From: CAYMUN01 sp964393835
Lineage (GTDB): Bacteria; Patescibacteriota; Saccharimonadia; Saccharimonadales; UBA4665
NCBI GenBank assembly: GCA_964393835.1
Contig: CAYMUN010000007.1
Coordinates: 1-55,605 of the forward strand
Reading direction: 5' to 3'
Length of the DNA stretch: 55,605 nucleotides
Under the pieces are notes generated by a model. The model was not told the origin of the DNA and did no database searches. It saw only the letters and a program-made list of their open reading frames with translations. The translations under genes and the position numbers were made by a program. Of this stretch, positions 41,459-50,864 are shown in pieces (positions within the stretch are counted from its first letter, which is position 1; every line of letters starts with the position of its first letter).

Positions 41459-43105
41459 CTACATCATGCCGCCCATGGCGCCTGACATATCAGGGCCACC
41501 AGCTTTTTCCTCTTTAGGGACTTCCACCACTAGCGCGCCCATGGTCATGGCCGTGCCAGCAATCGAGACAGCGTTTTGTATTGCTTCTTTGGTTACGCGA
41601 GCCGGGTCAATTACACCGACGGACTTGAGGTCTACGAGCTTATCAGGGTTAGTGACGTCGACACCTTGGCCTGGCTTAGCCTTACGAATTTGTGGCAGCC
41701 ATTCGTCCGGGTTCAAACCCGCATTCTCTAGCAATATACGGAATGGCTGCTCAAAGGCTCGAAACAACAGGCTCTGGCCAGCATTAATTTCGGGGTTGTC
41801 GGCTATTGGCTTAATAGCAAAGATCAGATTGATTAGCGTCACGCCGCCGCCAGGCACCACGCCTTCGGCCAACGCCGCTTTAACGGCGTGGACGGCGTCA
41901 TCGACGCGGAATTTCTTTTCTTCGATCTCGGTCTCAGTAGCACCGCCGACTTTGATGACGGCAACTTTGCCGGATAGCGCGGCGTGGCGTTTCTCAAGGT
42001 GCTCCTTGTCGTACTCACTGGTAGCGGTATCGGCCTGAGCAGCGATTTGCTTGAGACGGGCCGCTATGGCGGCCGGGCTACCGCCGCCCTCGATGATAGT
42101 CGTTTCGTCTTTGGTGACGATGACTTTGCGGGCCGTGCCGACAACGTCGAGGTCGACGTTTTCAAAGGTCATTCCCCGGTCATCAGTAATCACCTGGGCG
42201 CCGGTCAAGATGGCGATGTCCTCCAGGATTTCTTTGCGGCGGTCGCCGTAAGCCGGAGCTTTGATGGCAATGGTGTTAAAGACGCCTTTGAGACGATTTA
42301 GGATTAAAGTACCGAGCGCTTCGCCCTCGATGTCCTCGGCGATTAAGACCAGGTCTTTTTTGCCGGATTGAGCTAGTTTCTCAAGCAGCGGCAGGAATTC
42401 CTGGATGCTAGAGATCTTTTTGTCGGTAATCACGATGGCCGGCTTATCATAGACGGCTTCCATGCGGGCAGTGTCAGTCACCATGTAAGGGCTGACAAAA
42501 CCACGATCAAAGGTGAAGCCTTCGACGACTTCAGCCTCGAGTATCAGCCCCTGGCCCTCTTCGACGGTTACCACGCCGTCGCGGCCGACCTTGTCGATGA
42601 CGTCAGCGATCAACGCGCCGATCTGGGCATCACCGGCCGAAATAGTCGCTACCTCGGCTACCCGGCTTTTTTTGCCCTGGATATCTTCGGATAATGTACT
42701 GAGCTGAGCAATAACGTCACGCGCCGCGCTCTCCAGCCCCTTACGCAACAGCATTGGATTATGCCCGGCCGCGATCAACTTGTTAGCTTCATTAAGGATG
42801 TGGTAAGTCAGTACAGTCACCGTCGTGGTACCGTCACCGGCCACGTCGTTCATTTTAGAAGCGGCTTGTTTGATAAGCTCGGCTCCGACCTTATAACCCA
42901 GGGTCTCATCGTCCACATCAGCCAGATCAACGCCTTTAGCAACCGTCACGCCGTCGTGAGTCACTGTTGGCGCGCCGTACGATTTACTGATAACCACGTT
43001 ACGCCCTTTAGGCCCCATGGTTGTTTTTACCGCGTTATATAAAACTTCGGCGCCACCGAGTACCCGCTTGCGGGCGTCGTCATCATAAAAAACTATTTTT
43101 GCCAT
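41459..43105 (-). CDS. groEL: Chaperonin GroEL
   Basis: The 60-kDa chaperonin, 548 residues. KTTMGPKGRNVVISKSYG, AGDGTTTVTVLTY, the EVATISAGD stretch, PGGGVTLI and the GGPDMSGAMGGMM tail identify it. It folds proteins in a cage with GroES. An AGGAGGA ribosome site precedes ATG 43105, 12 bp after the groES stop. It is transcribed from the CIRCE-controlled promoter. Its stop overlaps a small GC-rich hairpin (41446-41459). Confidence 0.98.
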   Translation of the reverse strand: MAKIVFYDDDARKRVLGGAEVLYNAVKTTMGPKGRNVVISKSYGAPTVTHDGVTVAKGVDLADVDDETLGYKVGAELIKQAASKMNDVAGDGTTTVTVLTYHILNEANKLIAAGHNPMLLRKGLESAARDVIAQLSTLSEDIQGKKSRVAEVATISAGDAQIGALIADVIDKVGRDGVVTVEEGQGLILEAEVVEGFTFDRGFVSPYMVTDTARMEAVYDKPAIVITDKKISSIQEFLPLLEKLAQSGKKDLVLIAEDIEGEALGTLILNRLKGVFNTIAIKAPAYGDRRKEILEDIAILTGAQVITDDRGMTFENVDLDVVGTARKVIVTKDETTIIEGGGSPAAIAARLKQIAAQADTATSEYDKEHLEKRHAALSGKVAVIKVGGATETEIEEKKFRVDDAVHAVKAALAEGVVPGGGVTLINLIFAIKPIADNPEINAGQSLLFRAFEQPFRILLENAGLNPDEWLPQIRKAKPGQGVDVTNPDKLVDLKSVGVIDPARVTKEAIQNAVSIAGTAMTMGALVVEVPKEEKAGGPDMSGAMGGMM

Positions 43106-43117
43106 CCTGGAATCCTC

Positions 43118-43384
43118 CTATTTAACCGTCGCCAAGACGTCTTCTTCTTTAACTAAAATGTACTCGTCCTTGCCGACTTTGACATCGGTGTTGCTATAGC
43201 TCTTGTAGACGATGCGATCGCCGACTTTGAGCTGCTTGGCATCGGGGCCAACTGCCACGACTTTGGCCGTCTTAGGCTTTTCCTGGGCGTTGCTGGGCAA
43301 GTAAATCCCGCTGGCTGTCTTGCTATCGGCCTCCTCGGCCTGGGCTACTACGTAATCGCCTAATGGCTGCAAAGGTGCACTCAT
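43118..43384 (-). CDS. groES: Co-chaperonin GroES
   Basis: The 88-residue lid of GroEL: PLGDYVVAQAEEADSKTASGIYLPSNAQ (N-terminal strand plus the mobile loop, broken here by position), KVVAVGPDAKQLKVGDRIVYK and DEYILVKEEDVLA. GGAGG precedes ATG 43384. It is first in the groES-groEL operon, with a leader of about 65 nt. Confidence 0.97.
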   Translation of the reverse strand: MSAPLQPLGDYVVAQAEEADSKTASGIYLPSNAQEKPKTAKVVAVGPDAKQLKVGDRIVYKSYSNTDVKVGKDEYILVKEEDVLATVK

Positions 43385-43447
43385 CTATAACCTCCGGTGT
43401 ATGTTAGATTCCTAGTAACAGCTGTTCTCTCGCACGGAACACCTGTG

Positions 43448-43486
43448 TTAGCACTCACTATACCCGAGTGCCAACTTCTCTGTCAA
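43448..43486 (-). promoter_or_regulatory. groESL promoter with CIRCE element
   Basis: CIRCE at 43448-43474: TTAGCACTC, 9 bp, GAGTGCCAA, one mismatch from perfect. On the minus strand -35 TTGACA (43481-43486), 18-bp spacer and -10 TATAGT (43457-43462) overlap it, so an HrcA repressor would block transcription until heat stress. The hrcA gene is not in the window. It lies 5 bp after the murE stop. Confidence 0.9.
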
Positions 43487-43490
43487 GCCG

Positions 43491-44798
43491 TTATTTCACC
43501 GATTGAGAGCGTGCCGCTGCCTCGCGGGTGGTAGCGATTTCGTCCCACGGATGGACGCCATCGGCCCGCTCGATGGTTTTTTCGTGGCCCTTGCCGAGTA
43601 TCAACACCGTATCGCCTTTTTTAGCCCGCCTGAGTGCGAATGTAATAGCATCGGTACGGTCATGAACTAAAAATAGGTCGCGGTCGCGGGTTTTGCCGGC
43701 TTTGATAGCCCCCAGAGCGATTTCATCCATAATCTGGATGCCATCAATGTCACGGTCGTCTTCCTCGGTGATGACGACTTCGTCGCAGTAGCGGCCAGCC
43801 AGCTCGCCCTGCACTGCCCGCTTGGCCTCGTCGCGGCGGCCCGCCGAGCCAAACATAACGATTAGTTTGCCTTTGACAACTGGTTTTAAGTCTTTGAATA
43901 ACTTCTCAAAGCTGTCCGGCGTGTGGGCAAAATCGACGATAACGTCAAAATCTTGTCCCTCATTGATCCGGGTCATGCGTCCCTCGACGCCCTCTAGGGC
44001 GGCAATTCCCTGCTCTATTTGGCTTTTGTCGAGTCCGACAGCCCGGCCGGCCGCCACCGCCGCCAGCGAATTGTAGACGTTAAAGCTGCCCGGCAGCTGG
44101 CAAGAGATTTGATAACTGTCTTGGTCGATCGTAGCCGTATAGGTACTGCCCGCAGGTGATAATGTAACGGCGCTAGCTTGCAAATCACCCTGTTCTACCC
44201 CATACGAAATTGGGTTTTTAATGTCGCCGGCAAATAGGGCCGCGCTCGGGTCTTCAGCGTTGATAACACCGGTACGCAGACCCTTGCGGTTGCGATTAGC
44301 CAGCTTAAAGAGCTTGCGCTTGGCACCGACATAGCGCTCAAACGTCCGGTGATAATCGAGGTGCTCGTGCGTGACATTGGTCATCACCGCCACAGAGTAC
44401 GGGATGCCCCAGATCCGGTTTTGGGCCAGCGCCTGACTGGTGACTTCCATGACCAACCAATCAATTTTGGCGGCTCGCAGCGTTTTGAGGCGGCGCATCA
44501 GCTCCGGAGACGGCACAGTGGTCATATGATGAATCTGCGGCTTGATATCGTTGCCAGCTCCCCACGAAACCGTTGTCATCAGCCCGGTATTATAGCCAGC
44601 CTCCTGTAACATGCGGTGAATCATAAAGGCCGTCGACGTCTTGCCGTTCGTCCCGGTTACGCCGATGACTTTCATCCGCCGCCCCGGAAACCCATTCAGC
44701 AGATTAAATAAAAACGCCTCGACCAAATGCCCGTACGGCTCAATCGCCGGAAACAACCCGGGCGGGATAAACTTTTTAACGATTTTGCGGATATTCAC
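43491..44798 (-). CDS. murE: UDP-N-acetylmuramyl-tripeptide synthetase (MurE-like)
   Basis: A 435-residue Mur ligase that adds residue 3 of the stem peptide. VIGVTGTNGKTSTAFMIHRML is the ATP loop, then TTVPSPELMRRL, NVTHEHLDYHRTFERY, GSAGRRDEAKRAVQG and the end LILGKGHEKTI. The residue-3 selection motif, DNPR in DAP-adding enzymes, reads EDDRDID here, so the amino acid added is not clear. The start is GTG at 44798, 6 nt after a TATACT (44805-44810), a leaderless GTG start. Confidence 0.9.
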   Translation of the reverse strand: MNIRKIVKKFIPPGLFPAIEPYGHLVEAFLFNLLNGFPGRRMKVIGVTGTNGKTSTAFMIHRMLQEAGYNTGLMTTVSWGAGNDIKPQIHHMTTVPSPELMRRLKTLRAAKIDWLVMEVTSQALAQNRIWGIPYSVAVMTNVTHEHLDYHRTFERYVGAKRKLFKLANRNRKGLRTGVINAEDPSAALFAGDIKNPISYGVEQGDLQASAVTLSPAGSTYTATIDQDSYQISCQLPGSFNVYNSLAAVAAGRAVGLDKSQIEQGIAALEGVEGRMTRINEGQDFDVIVDFAHTPDSFEKLFKDLKPVVKGKLIVMFGSAGRRDEAKRAVQGELAGRYCDEVVITEEDDRDIDGIQIMDEIALGAIKAGKTRDRDLFLVHDRTDAITFALRRAKKGDTVLILGKGHEKTIERADGVHPWDEIATTREAAARSQSVK

Positions 44799-44828
44799 TG
44801 CCCTAGTATAGCCCGCCCATGAGCCAAT

Positions 44829-44859
44829 AAAAAACCGGTCGCCCTAGACGGACAACCGG
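44829..44859 (-). terminator. Intrinsic terminator of the 157-aa gene
   Basis: Minus-strand RNA: a 10-bp stem (plus 44850-44859 with 44835-44844, two G-U pairs), 5-nt loop, then six U's (44829-44834). It ends transcription of the gene at 44882 before murE. Confidence 0.85.
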
Positions 44860-44881
44860 CTTTCAATTTAGAGGAGAGGAG

Positions 44882-45355
44882 TTATTGAGGACGTATAACT
44901 TCGGGCCCGGCTTTGTCACCAGAGAGAACATTGGGATCAATGAAATCCGGCTCGCCGTTATCGGTCACGATATCTTGTAAGGCTTGGGTGCTTGGTACTT
45001 CAATGCGACCTTCGGGCAACTTTGTGAGATCGTCTTTGTCCCAGCCATTGAGGCCCATCATTTGATCAGTAGCAGACTGCTCTTCGGCGTGAGTCGGGTC
45101 AGTCACGCCTTCTTTGGCAAACAGCTTGTCGGCGACTTTGGTGGGATTGCTGCCCTTGGGCATGTAAAAGGTGTTATTGGCGGCTTTGTCAGTGAGACCA
45201 CTTTGATCACCACTGCGGGCCGAGTCACCGGAGCCTATACTACCCATGGCAATTGCCGCGCCTGGGACAATTATGGCCGCGGCGGCTAATCCGGCCACTA
45301 CTTTGCGGCGAAGATAGGGTTGATCGGGTTGGAGTGAAGTATCGGGTGAGTTCAT
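44882..45355 (-). CDS. Membrane-anchored or exported orphan protein
   Basis: A 157-residue protein. Its N-terminus carries arginines and a hydrophobic helix (LRRKVVAGLAAAAIIVPGAAIA), a signal or anchor. The acidic exported part (TFYMPKGSNPTKVADKLFAKEG, LPEGRIEVPSTQALQDIV) has no known family; its KLFAKEG...LPEGRIEVP rhythm loosely recalls peptidoglycan-binding or MltG-like segments. It has a near-consensus promoter, an AAGGAAAG site and a strong terminator, so it is probably an abundant single-gene transcript. Confidence 0.65.
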   Translation of the reverse strand: MNSPDTSLQPDQPYLRRKVVAGLAAAAIIVPGAAIAMGSIGSGDSARSGDQSGLTDKAANNTFYMPKGSNPTKVADKLFAKEGVTDPTHAEEQSATDQMMGLNGWDKDDLTKLPEGRIEVPSTQALQDIVTDNGEPDFIDPNVLSGDKAGPEVIRPQ

Positions 45356-45405
45356 ATTGAATGCTTTCCTTAATTATTTTGTTTATTTTTGTATTACTAA
45401 GCCCT

Positions 45406-45434
45406 ATTGTAGCAAAATGGTTGTGTTTTGTCAA
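45406..45434 (-). promoter_or_regulatory. Promoter of the 157-aa gene
   Basis: TTGACA (45429-45434), 17-bp spacer, TACAAT (45406-45411), near perfect, followed by a leader of about 45 nt. It is divergent from tsaD, whose own -10 is at 45465-45470. Confidence 0.8.
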
Positions 45435-45476
45435 GTATGTGGTGTGTTACATATTTTACTGGTATACAATTAGATG

Positions 45477-46505
45477 ATGAAAATATTGGGAATCGAAACC
45501 AGCTGCGATGAAACGGCCGCCGCTGTCGTTGAGGATGGGCGGCGGATCCTTAGTAATGTCATCGCCTCTAGTATGGATCTGCACGTGAAATATGGCGGCG
45601 TGGTGCCAGAGATCGCTGCCCGCAGTCACTTAGAAGTGATAAATCCAGTGATCCAGCAGGCTCTCGATGATGCTGGCTGCAACTGGGACGATATCGATGC
45701 TATCGGGGTGACGTATGGCGCAGGACTCAGTGGCAGTCTGCTAATCGGCGTCGTGACGGCCCGGACACTGGCGATTAGCCTCGGTAAACCCCTCTACGGC
45801 ATCAATCATGTCGAAGCTCACGTCTATGCCAATTTCTTGCTGGATCAGGTACCGGAGTTTCCGATGTTGGCGATCATCGTCTCCGGCGGCCATAGCCAGC
45901 TGGTTTTATTTAGGGATCATTTTGATTACACATTGCTCGGGCAAACCCAGGATGATGCTATCGGCGAAGCTTTTGACAAGGTGGCCAAGATGCTCGGGCT
46001 CCCCTACCCCGGCGGCCCATCAGTTGCTAAAGCGGCCGAAACGGGCGATCCGCTAGCTTTTAAACTCCCCAAAGCCAAGATGGGTAAGTACGATTTTAGT
46101 TTCTCGGGGCCCAAGACGGCTGTCCTGAGGCTGGCCCAGGCCCAGATAGGGGAATCTTACGACTTTCCCTCTATAAAGCTGGCTGGGCGGCTGTCTGACG
46201 CCCAAAAGGCCGACATCGCGGCCAGCTTCCAGCGGGTGGCCGTCGAGACCATCGTCGATAAGGCTCAACGGGCTTATGAAGAATTCGCGCCCAAAAGTGT
46301 CGTCATCGCCGGCGGCGTAGCCGCCAATCAGGAGCTCCGCCGCCAACTCACCGGAACCATTCCCCTGCCCCTCACCTACCCGCCCCCAGAGCTCTGCACC
46401 GATAACGCTGCCATGGTCGCCGCCCTCACCTCGTACAAAATCCTCCGCGACCAGCCCCAGGCTGATCCCTACACCCTGGCCATCGAGCCCAACCTCAGCA
46501 TGTGA
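45477..46505 (+). CDS. tsaD: tRNA N6-threonylcarbamoyladenosine transferase
   Basis: TsaD/Kae1 transfers the threonylcarbamoyl group to A37 of ANN-decoding tRNAs. MKILGIETSCDETAAAVVED, the metal-binding NHVEAHVYANFL, IVSGGHSQLVLF, GEAFDKVAKMLGLPYPGG and VIAGGVAANQELRR are diagnostic. 342 residues, typical. Two ATGs stand in tandem (45474, 45477); the second is preferred since it lies 6 nt after TACAAT and matches the family start. It is divergent from the 157-aa gene. Confidence 0.97.
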   Translation: MKILGIETSCDETAAAVVEDGRRILSNVIASSMDLHVKYGGVVPEIAARSHLEVINPVIQQALDDAGCNWDDIDAIGVTYGAGLSGSLLIGVVTARTLAISLGKPLYGINHVEAHVYANFLLDQVPEFPMLAIIVSGGHSQLVLFRDHFDYTLLGQTQDDAIGEAFDKVAKMLGLPYPGGPSVAKAAETGDPLAFKLPKAKMGKYDFSFSGPKTAVLRLAQAQIGESYDFPSIKLAGRLSDAQKADIAASFQRVAVETIVDKAQRAYEEFAPKSVVIAGGVAANQELRRQLTGTIPLPLTYPPPELCTDNAAMVAALTSYKILRDQPQADPYTLAIEPNLSM

Positions 46506-46507
46506 GG

Positions 46508-47215
46508 CTACTGATAACGCTGGATCTGTTCGCGAGTAAGCTTGCCATTAAATTCTGCCCAGCGCCTAAACGGTTCCTTGAGATTCTTGTAGTTTTCACC
46601 ATAGGTCTGTTGGAACCAATCAAGATACCGGCGAACGGTATGATTTGAGGCCAAGCGATCAGCCATGGAACCAGTAAATTTCACCTCTATATCGAGTATG
46701 AAATTATCCAGTAAATTCCTCGTCAATTTACTGGCTACTAGATGATCGACTAATTGTTGGGCTTTACTCCCCTCATAGCCCCACATCACTAGCTTTCGCT
46801 CGGTAGTTATAATGCCGAGCGCTTCATAGCCGGACACGTCTTCCTCGGCCGGCAGCGGCTTATCTGCCGCCATTGTTACGGTATACGCTTCGCCACTAGT
46901 ATGTTTGCGTCTGGCGATTAGCTTATCCCCCGGTTGGACTGTGTATTGGCTGGTAGTATCCCCGTTATTTCGAGCCTCGACACCTATCAGCCGTGAGTTT
47001 GGCTCCATACAGTTCCGGGCACCCTGCCCAGGACACTCCCGGGTAACTTCACTGCCGTCCGGCGCTCTATATGTCTCATACGTTGAGTGAGCATTTACTA
47101 ATTCGACCTGAGGATAGTGAGGCGGAAGCTCTTTACTAGTAATAACTAATTCACTGGTTGCCTGGTCAAAATAAAATTTTTCGTCTGAATAACGTCTACT
47201 CTCTTGTGGCTGCAT
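46508..47215 (-). CDS. Hypothetical protein, unknown family
   Basis: A 235-residue soluble protein with no recognised domain. N-terminal half beta-rich (EKFYFDQATSELVITSKELP, VQPGDKLIARRKHTSGEAYTV), including one cysteine pair (RECPGQGARNCMEPN); C-terminal half helical (AQQLVDHLVASKLTRNLLDNF, VRRYLDWFQQTYGENYKNLKE). The start at ATG 47215 (MQPQESRRYSD) is set by an AAGGAG 5-6 nt upstream. Its stop is 2 bp from the convergent tsaD stop. Divergent from valS. Confidence 0.6.
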   Translation of the reverse strand: MQPQESRRYSDEKFYFDQATSELVITSKELPPHYPQVELVNAHSTYETYRAPDGSEVTRECPGQGARNCMEPNSRLIGVEARNNGDTTSQYTVQPGDKLIARRKHTSGEAYTVTMAADKPLPAEEDVSGYEALGIITTERKLVMWGYEGSKAQQLVDHLVASKLTRNLLDNFILDIEVKFTGSMADRLASNHTVRRYLDWFQQTYGENYKNLKEPFRRWAEFNGKLTREQIQRYQ

Positions 47216-47328
47216 AGTAACTCCTTGCAAGAGAAGTATTGAAACATATACTGACCCCTGTTGTCAATAACTCGCTCCGCATGGTGCAGCAGTTTCTTCA
47301 TTATTTACAGAGGTGGTATGATGGTGAG

Positions 47329-49965
47329 ATGAAGTTACCAAAGGTGTACGAAGCCGGGAAGTACGAGTCGGATATTTACGCGCTCTGGGAAAAGACCCAG
47401 GTTTTTAAAGCTGACCCTGAGTCCGGCAAAGAACACTTCTCGATCAGTATGCCACCGCCTAATGAGACGGGTACATTGCACATCGGCCACGCTCTGTTTA
47501 TTACCCTGCAGGACATCATGGCCCGACATGCCCGCCAACAGGGCAAAGACGTGCTTTGGTTACCTGGCACCGACCATGCCGCATTGCCAGTCAATGCCAT
47601 CATTGAGAAGCAGCTGGCAGAAGAGGGAACTGATAAACACCAGATCGGCCGCGAGGAATTCCTGCGGCGTACCAGGGAATTCGTCGGCAACAGCCGCGAT
47701 ACGATTAATGCCCAGATCAGGGCCATGGGCGCCAGCGTCGACTGGTCTCGGGCCCGTTACACCCTTGATGATGCCCTCAATCGCTCGGTCAACGAAGTTT
47801 TCGTCAAGATGTACAATGACGGCCTGATCTATCGGGGTCATCGCATCGTCAACTGGGATCCAAATCTTGAAACAAATGTTTCCGATGATGAGGTTGTATA
47901 CAAAGAAGAACAGGGGAAATTTTACACCTTTCAGTACGGGCCATTCCAGATCGGCACGGCCCGGCCGGAGACTAAGTTCGGCGATAAATACGTTGTCATG
48001 CACCCCGATGACGAACGCTACAAAGAGTACAAGCACGGCGATACTTTTGAAGCTGAGTGGATTAACGGCAAGGTAACGGCCACGATTATCAAAGATGCGG
48101 CGGCCGACCCGGAGTTTGGCACCGGCGTCATGACAATTACTCCTTGGCACGACCAGACGGACTTTGACATCGCCGAACGCCACGGCCTCGACAGGGAACA
48201 GATTATCGACTTTCACGGGAAACTACTGCCCATCGCCGAGGAATTCGCCGGCCTGCCAATCCAGCAAGCCCGCCCCAAAATCGTCGAAAAGCTCAAAGAG
48301 AAGGGGTTATTAGTCAATGTCGATGAGAATTATATCCACAATATCGCCTTAAATGACAGGGGTAAGGGCATCATCGAGCCGCAGATTCGTCTGCAATGGT
48401 TTGTTGACGTCAATAAGCCGGTGGTGGAGTGGAAGGGTAAAAAACTCAGCCTCAAAGAAACCATGCAGCACGTCATCAACGACGGGGACATCGACATCAT
48501 CCCGGAGCGCTTCCAAAAGATTTATTTCCACTGGATCGATAACCTCCGGGACTGGTGTGTATCACGACAGATCTGGTGGGGGCACCGGGTGCCAGTCTGG
48601 TACCGGACGGCCACGAACGGCAGGGAAGAGACCTACGTCGGCGTCACGCCACCCACTGATACCAGTGAGGGCTGGCACAACTGGGAGCAGGATCCGGATA
48701 CGCTTGATACCTGGTTTAGCTCGGCACTATGGACATGGAGCACGCTGATTGACTCAACCCTGGCGCAGGATTATTCGTTGTCATTACCAGATCTGCTCAA
48801 AGAGAGTCCTGACTATCAGGCCTACCACCCAACGACAGTCATGGAAACCGGTTGGGATATCTTGTTTTTCTGGGTAGCCCGTATGATTTTGGCCACCACC
48901 TACACCACCGGCGAGATTCCGTTTAAGACAGTCTACTTGCACGGCCTGGTGCGAACCGAGCATGGTAAAAAGATGAGCAAAAGCAGTCCGGAAACCATCA
49001 TTGACCCGATGGAAGTCATCCCAGAGTATGGCACTGACGCGCTGCGTTTCGCCTTGATCCAGGGCATGTCAGCCGGCAATGATCAGCGACTGGGCCGCAG
49101 TAAGATCGTCGCCAACCGTAACTTTAGTAATAAGATCTGGAATATCGCTCGCTATATCGAGGGTGTCATCGGGGATGAAACGGGCAGGGTAGGGGCCAAA
49201 CCGGTTTCGGCGGCTGATCACTGGGTACTGGACAAATTACGAACATCACAACAGAAAATATCCGATGATTTAGACAAATATCGCTTCAGCGAGGCTTACG
49301 ACACGCTGTACCACTTCATCTGGGACGACCTGGCTGACTGGTATATCGAAGCCAGCAAAGCCGAGCCCAACCAGCCGCTGCTGGGGTATCTGCTGGAGCA
49401 GGTCTTGGTTTTGGCCCATCCGTTCGCGCCGTTTTTGACCGAGACTATCTGGCAGACTCTGGCCTGGGAGCAGGATTCCATTCTGGCCAGTCGGCAACTG
49501 GAGGATGTCATCAAGAGCGACAAAAGACGGGCCGCCGATTTTGAGGAAATCCAAGCCATCGTTACCGAGACGCGCTTCATTACCAAAGCCCTCAAAGTCT
49601 CCGGTGTTACGCTGTATCACACTGATATGCCGTTTTTGGGCGATAATGCCGACAGCATTCGGCATCTAGGCCGACTCAAAGCTGTCACCGAAGTTAAGGA
49701 TGGTACCGGCCTTTATTTGACTAGCACTAAACATCGCTCCTGGCTGGATATCGACGTATCGACGGCCCGGGCCTACGCCAAAGAGCTGGAAACCAAGCGC
49801 CTGCAGCAGGAAACCAGCATCAAGCAGCTGGAAGCCCGCCTGAGCAACCAAAACTACCTTAAAAACGCTCCTAAGGCCGTTGTAGGCCAAACCAAAGACC
49901 AGCTTGCCACTGCTAAAGACCTACTAGCTAATATTGAGCACGAGCAACAGCGCTTTACCGCTTAA
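47329..49965 (+). CDS. valS: Valyl-tRNA synthetase
   Basis: Class I ValRS, 878 residues. HIGH motif in PPPNETGTLHIGHAL (near 45), an editing domain (about 170-350, TARPETKFGDKYVVM), KMSKSSP near 548, the anticodon domain and a C-terminal coiled coil (ETKRLQQETSIKQLEARLS). The frame opens at 47239, but 47329 (MKLPKVYEAGKY) is the family start. TATGAT (47317-47322), preceded by TGG, ends 6 nt before it, so it too looks leaderless, though GGTGAG could act as a weak ribosome site. Its 3' end overlaps the XRE-HAD gene by 4 bp. Confidence 0.97.
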   Translation: MKLPKVYEAGKYESDIYALWEKTQVFKADPESGKEHFSISMPPPNETGTLHIGHALFITLQDIMARHARQQGKDVLWLPGTDHAALPVNAIIEKQLAEEGTDKHQIGREEFLRRTREFVGNSRDTINAQIRAMGASVDWSRARYTLDDALNRSVNEVFVKMYNDGLIYRGHRIVNWDPNLETNVSDDEVVYKEEQGKFYTFQYGPFQIGTARPETKFGDKYVVMHPDDERYKEYKHGDTFEAEWINGKVTATIIKDAAADPEFGTGVMTITPWHDQTDFDIAERHGLDREQIIDFHGKLLPIAEEFAGLPIQQARPKIVEKLKEKGLLVNVDENYIHNIALNDRGKGIIEPQIRLQWFVDVNKPVVEWKGKKLSLKETMQHVINDGDIDIIPERFQKIYFHWIDNLRDWCVSRQIWWGHRVPVWYRTATNGREETYVGVTPPTDTSEGWHNWEQDPDTLDTWFSSALWTWSTLIDSTLAQDYSLSLPDLLKESPDYQAYHPTTVMETGWDILFFWVARMILATTYTTGEIPFKTVYLHGLVRTEHGKKMSKSSPETIIDPMEVIPEYGTDALRFALIQGMSAGNDQRLGRSKIVANRNFSNKIWNIARYIEGVIGDETGRVGAKPVSAADHWVLDKLRTSQQKISDDLDKYRFSEAYDTLYHFIWDDLADWYIEASKAEPNQPLLGYLLEQVLVLAHPFAPFLTETIWQTLAWEQDSILASRQLEDVIKSDKRRAADFEEIQAIVTETRFITKALKVSGVTLYHTDMPFLGDNADSIRHLGRLKAVTEVKDGTGLYLTSTKHRSWLDIDVSTARAYAKELETKRLQQETSIKQLEARLSNQNYLKNAPKAVVGQTKDQLATAKDLLANIEHEQQRFTA

Positions 49966-50810
49966 TCGGCGGGCTCGAGGGCTTCGCGGGCTCGGGCGAC
50001 TGATTCGGGCACGCGGGAATCATCAAACCAGAGGACACGCCACCCCTGTTTTTCGGCAGCCATCAGGTTAACGCGCGAGTCATCAATTAATAAGATCTCC
50101 TCGGCAGGGCAGCCAGCTTGCTGCTGAGCCACCTCATAGACTTTTGGTTCCGGCTTTATGGCTCCGACAGCCGAAGAGTCAATCACAACATCATACGAAA
50201 GGTTGGGCAGGGTACCATTACGGCGCATACTGCTTAACAAGCCGGGCATGATGTTGGTCAATAATCCGATTTTGTAGTGCTGGGCGGCCCAGCTCAGCAA
50301 TTCCTGCATTTCTTCGATAGGCTCGACTGTTTCCAGGTAATATTTCTGCCATTCCAGGCCATCCAGGCCGAGACGTTGCGCTAACTTGGTATTGAAATCA
50401 TTGAGGCTAAGCGTGCCCCGGCAAACATCATCGTTGTAGTGCCAAAAAGCTGATTCTACCAGGTCTGATCTGACACCGGTGGCCGCTGCCAGCCGGGCAA
50501 AAGCTCTCTGGTAAAAGTAGACCAGGCAGCCGTTGACGTCAAAGTATACAAAACTGGCGCCGCTCTTAGTTTTTTTAAGGTTTCGGCCGGGGCTAGCGGT
50601 AGCTGCTCCACCAATAAGCTCGTCGAGACTGAGACCCAGGGCGCTAGCAATAGATTGAATCGTGAAAATAGACGGCGATTTGATGGCTCCGCGTTCAATT
50701 TTAGTCAACGTCGAAAAACTCAGGTTTGCCTGGTGACATAACTGCTGCTGGGTTAGGCCGGCTGCCTGGCGGGCCGCCTGTAACTGTTGGCCAAGACTCT
50801 TCTCATCCAT
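49962..50810 (-). CDS. XRE-type HTH fused to a HAD-like phosphatase domain
   Basis: A 282-residue fusion. Residues 5-65 are an XRE/Cro HTH (LGQQLQAARQAAGLTQQQLC, LSFSTLTKIERGAIKSPSI, ASALGLSLDELIGG). Residues 85-275 are a HAD subfamily IA domain with motif I FVYFDVNGCLVYF, motif II GLLTNIMPGL, motif III IKPEPKVYE and motif IV ILLIDDSRVNLM. Motif I keeps the nucleophilic Asp but has Asn for the general acid (DVNG rather than DVDG). It could be a metabolite-sensing regulator or a phosphatase with DNA targeting. ATG 50810 is favoured: TGG-TATTGT (50817-50822) ends 6 nt before it. Confidence 0.85.
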   Translation of the reverse strand: MDEKSLGQQLQAARQAAGLTQQQLCHQANLSFSTLTKIERGAIKSPSIFTIQSIASALGLSLDELIGGAATASPGRNLKKTKSGASFVYFDVNGCLVYFYQRAFARLAAATGVRSDLVESAFWHYNDDVCRGTLSLNDFNTKLAQRLGLDGLEWQKYYLETVEPIEEMQELLSWAAQHYKIGLLTNIMPGLLSSMRRNGTLPNLSYDVVIDSSAVGAIKPEPKVYEVAQQQAGCPAEEILLIDDSRVNLMAAEKQGWRVLWFDDSRVPESVARAREALEPAD

Positions 50811-50864
50811 AGCCATACAATACCAATTTTTGGCTTGAGAACCAAGGTAATTAGTACTAAATGG

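Noticed and set aside
47216..47328. Possible T-box or attenuator upstream of valS
   Set aside because: The gap is only 113 bp, lacks the T-box consensus and a terminator, and a -10 sits 6 nt before the start codon.
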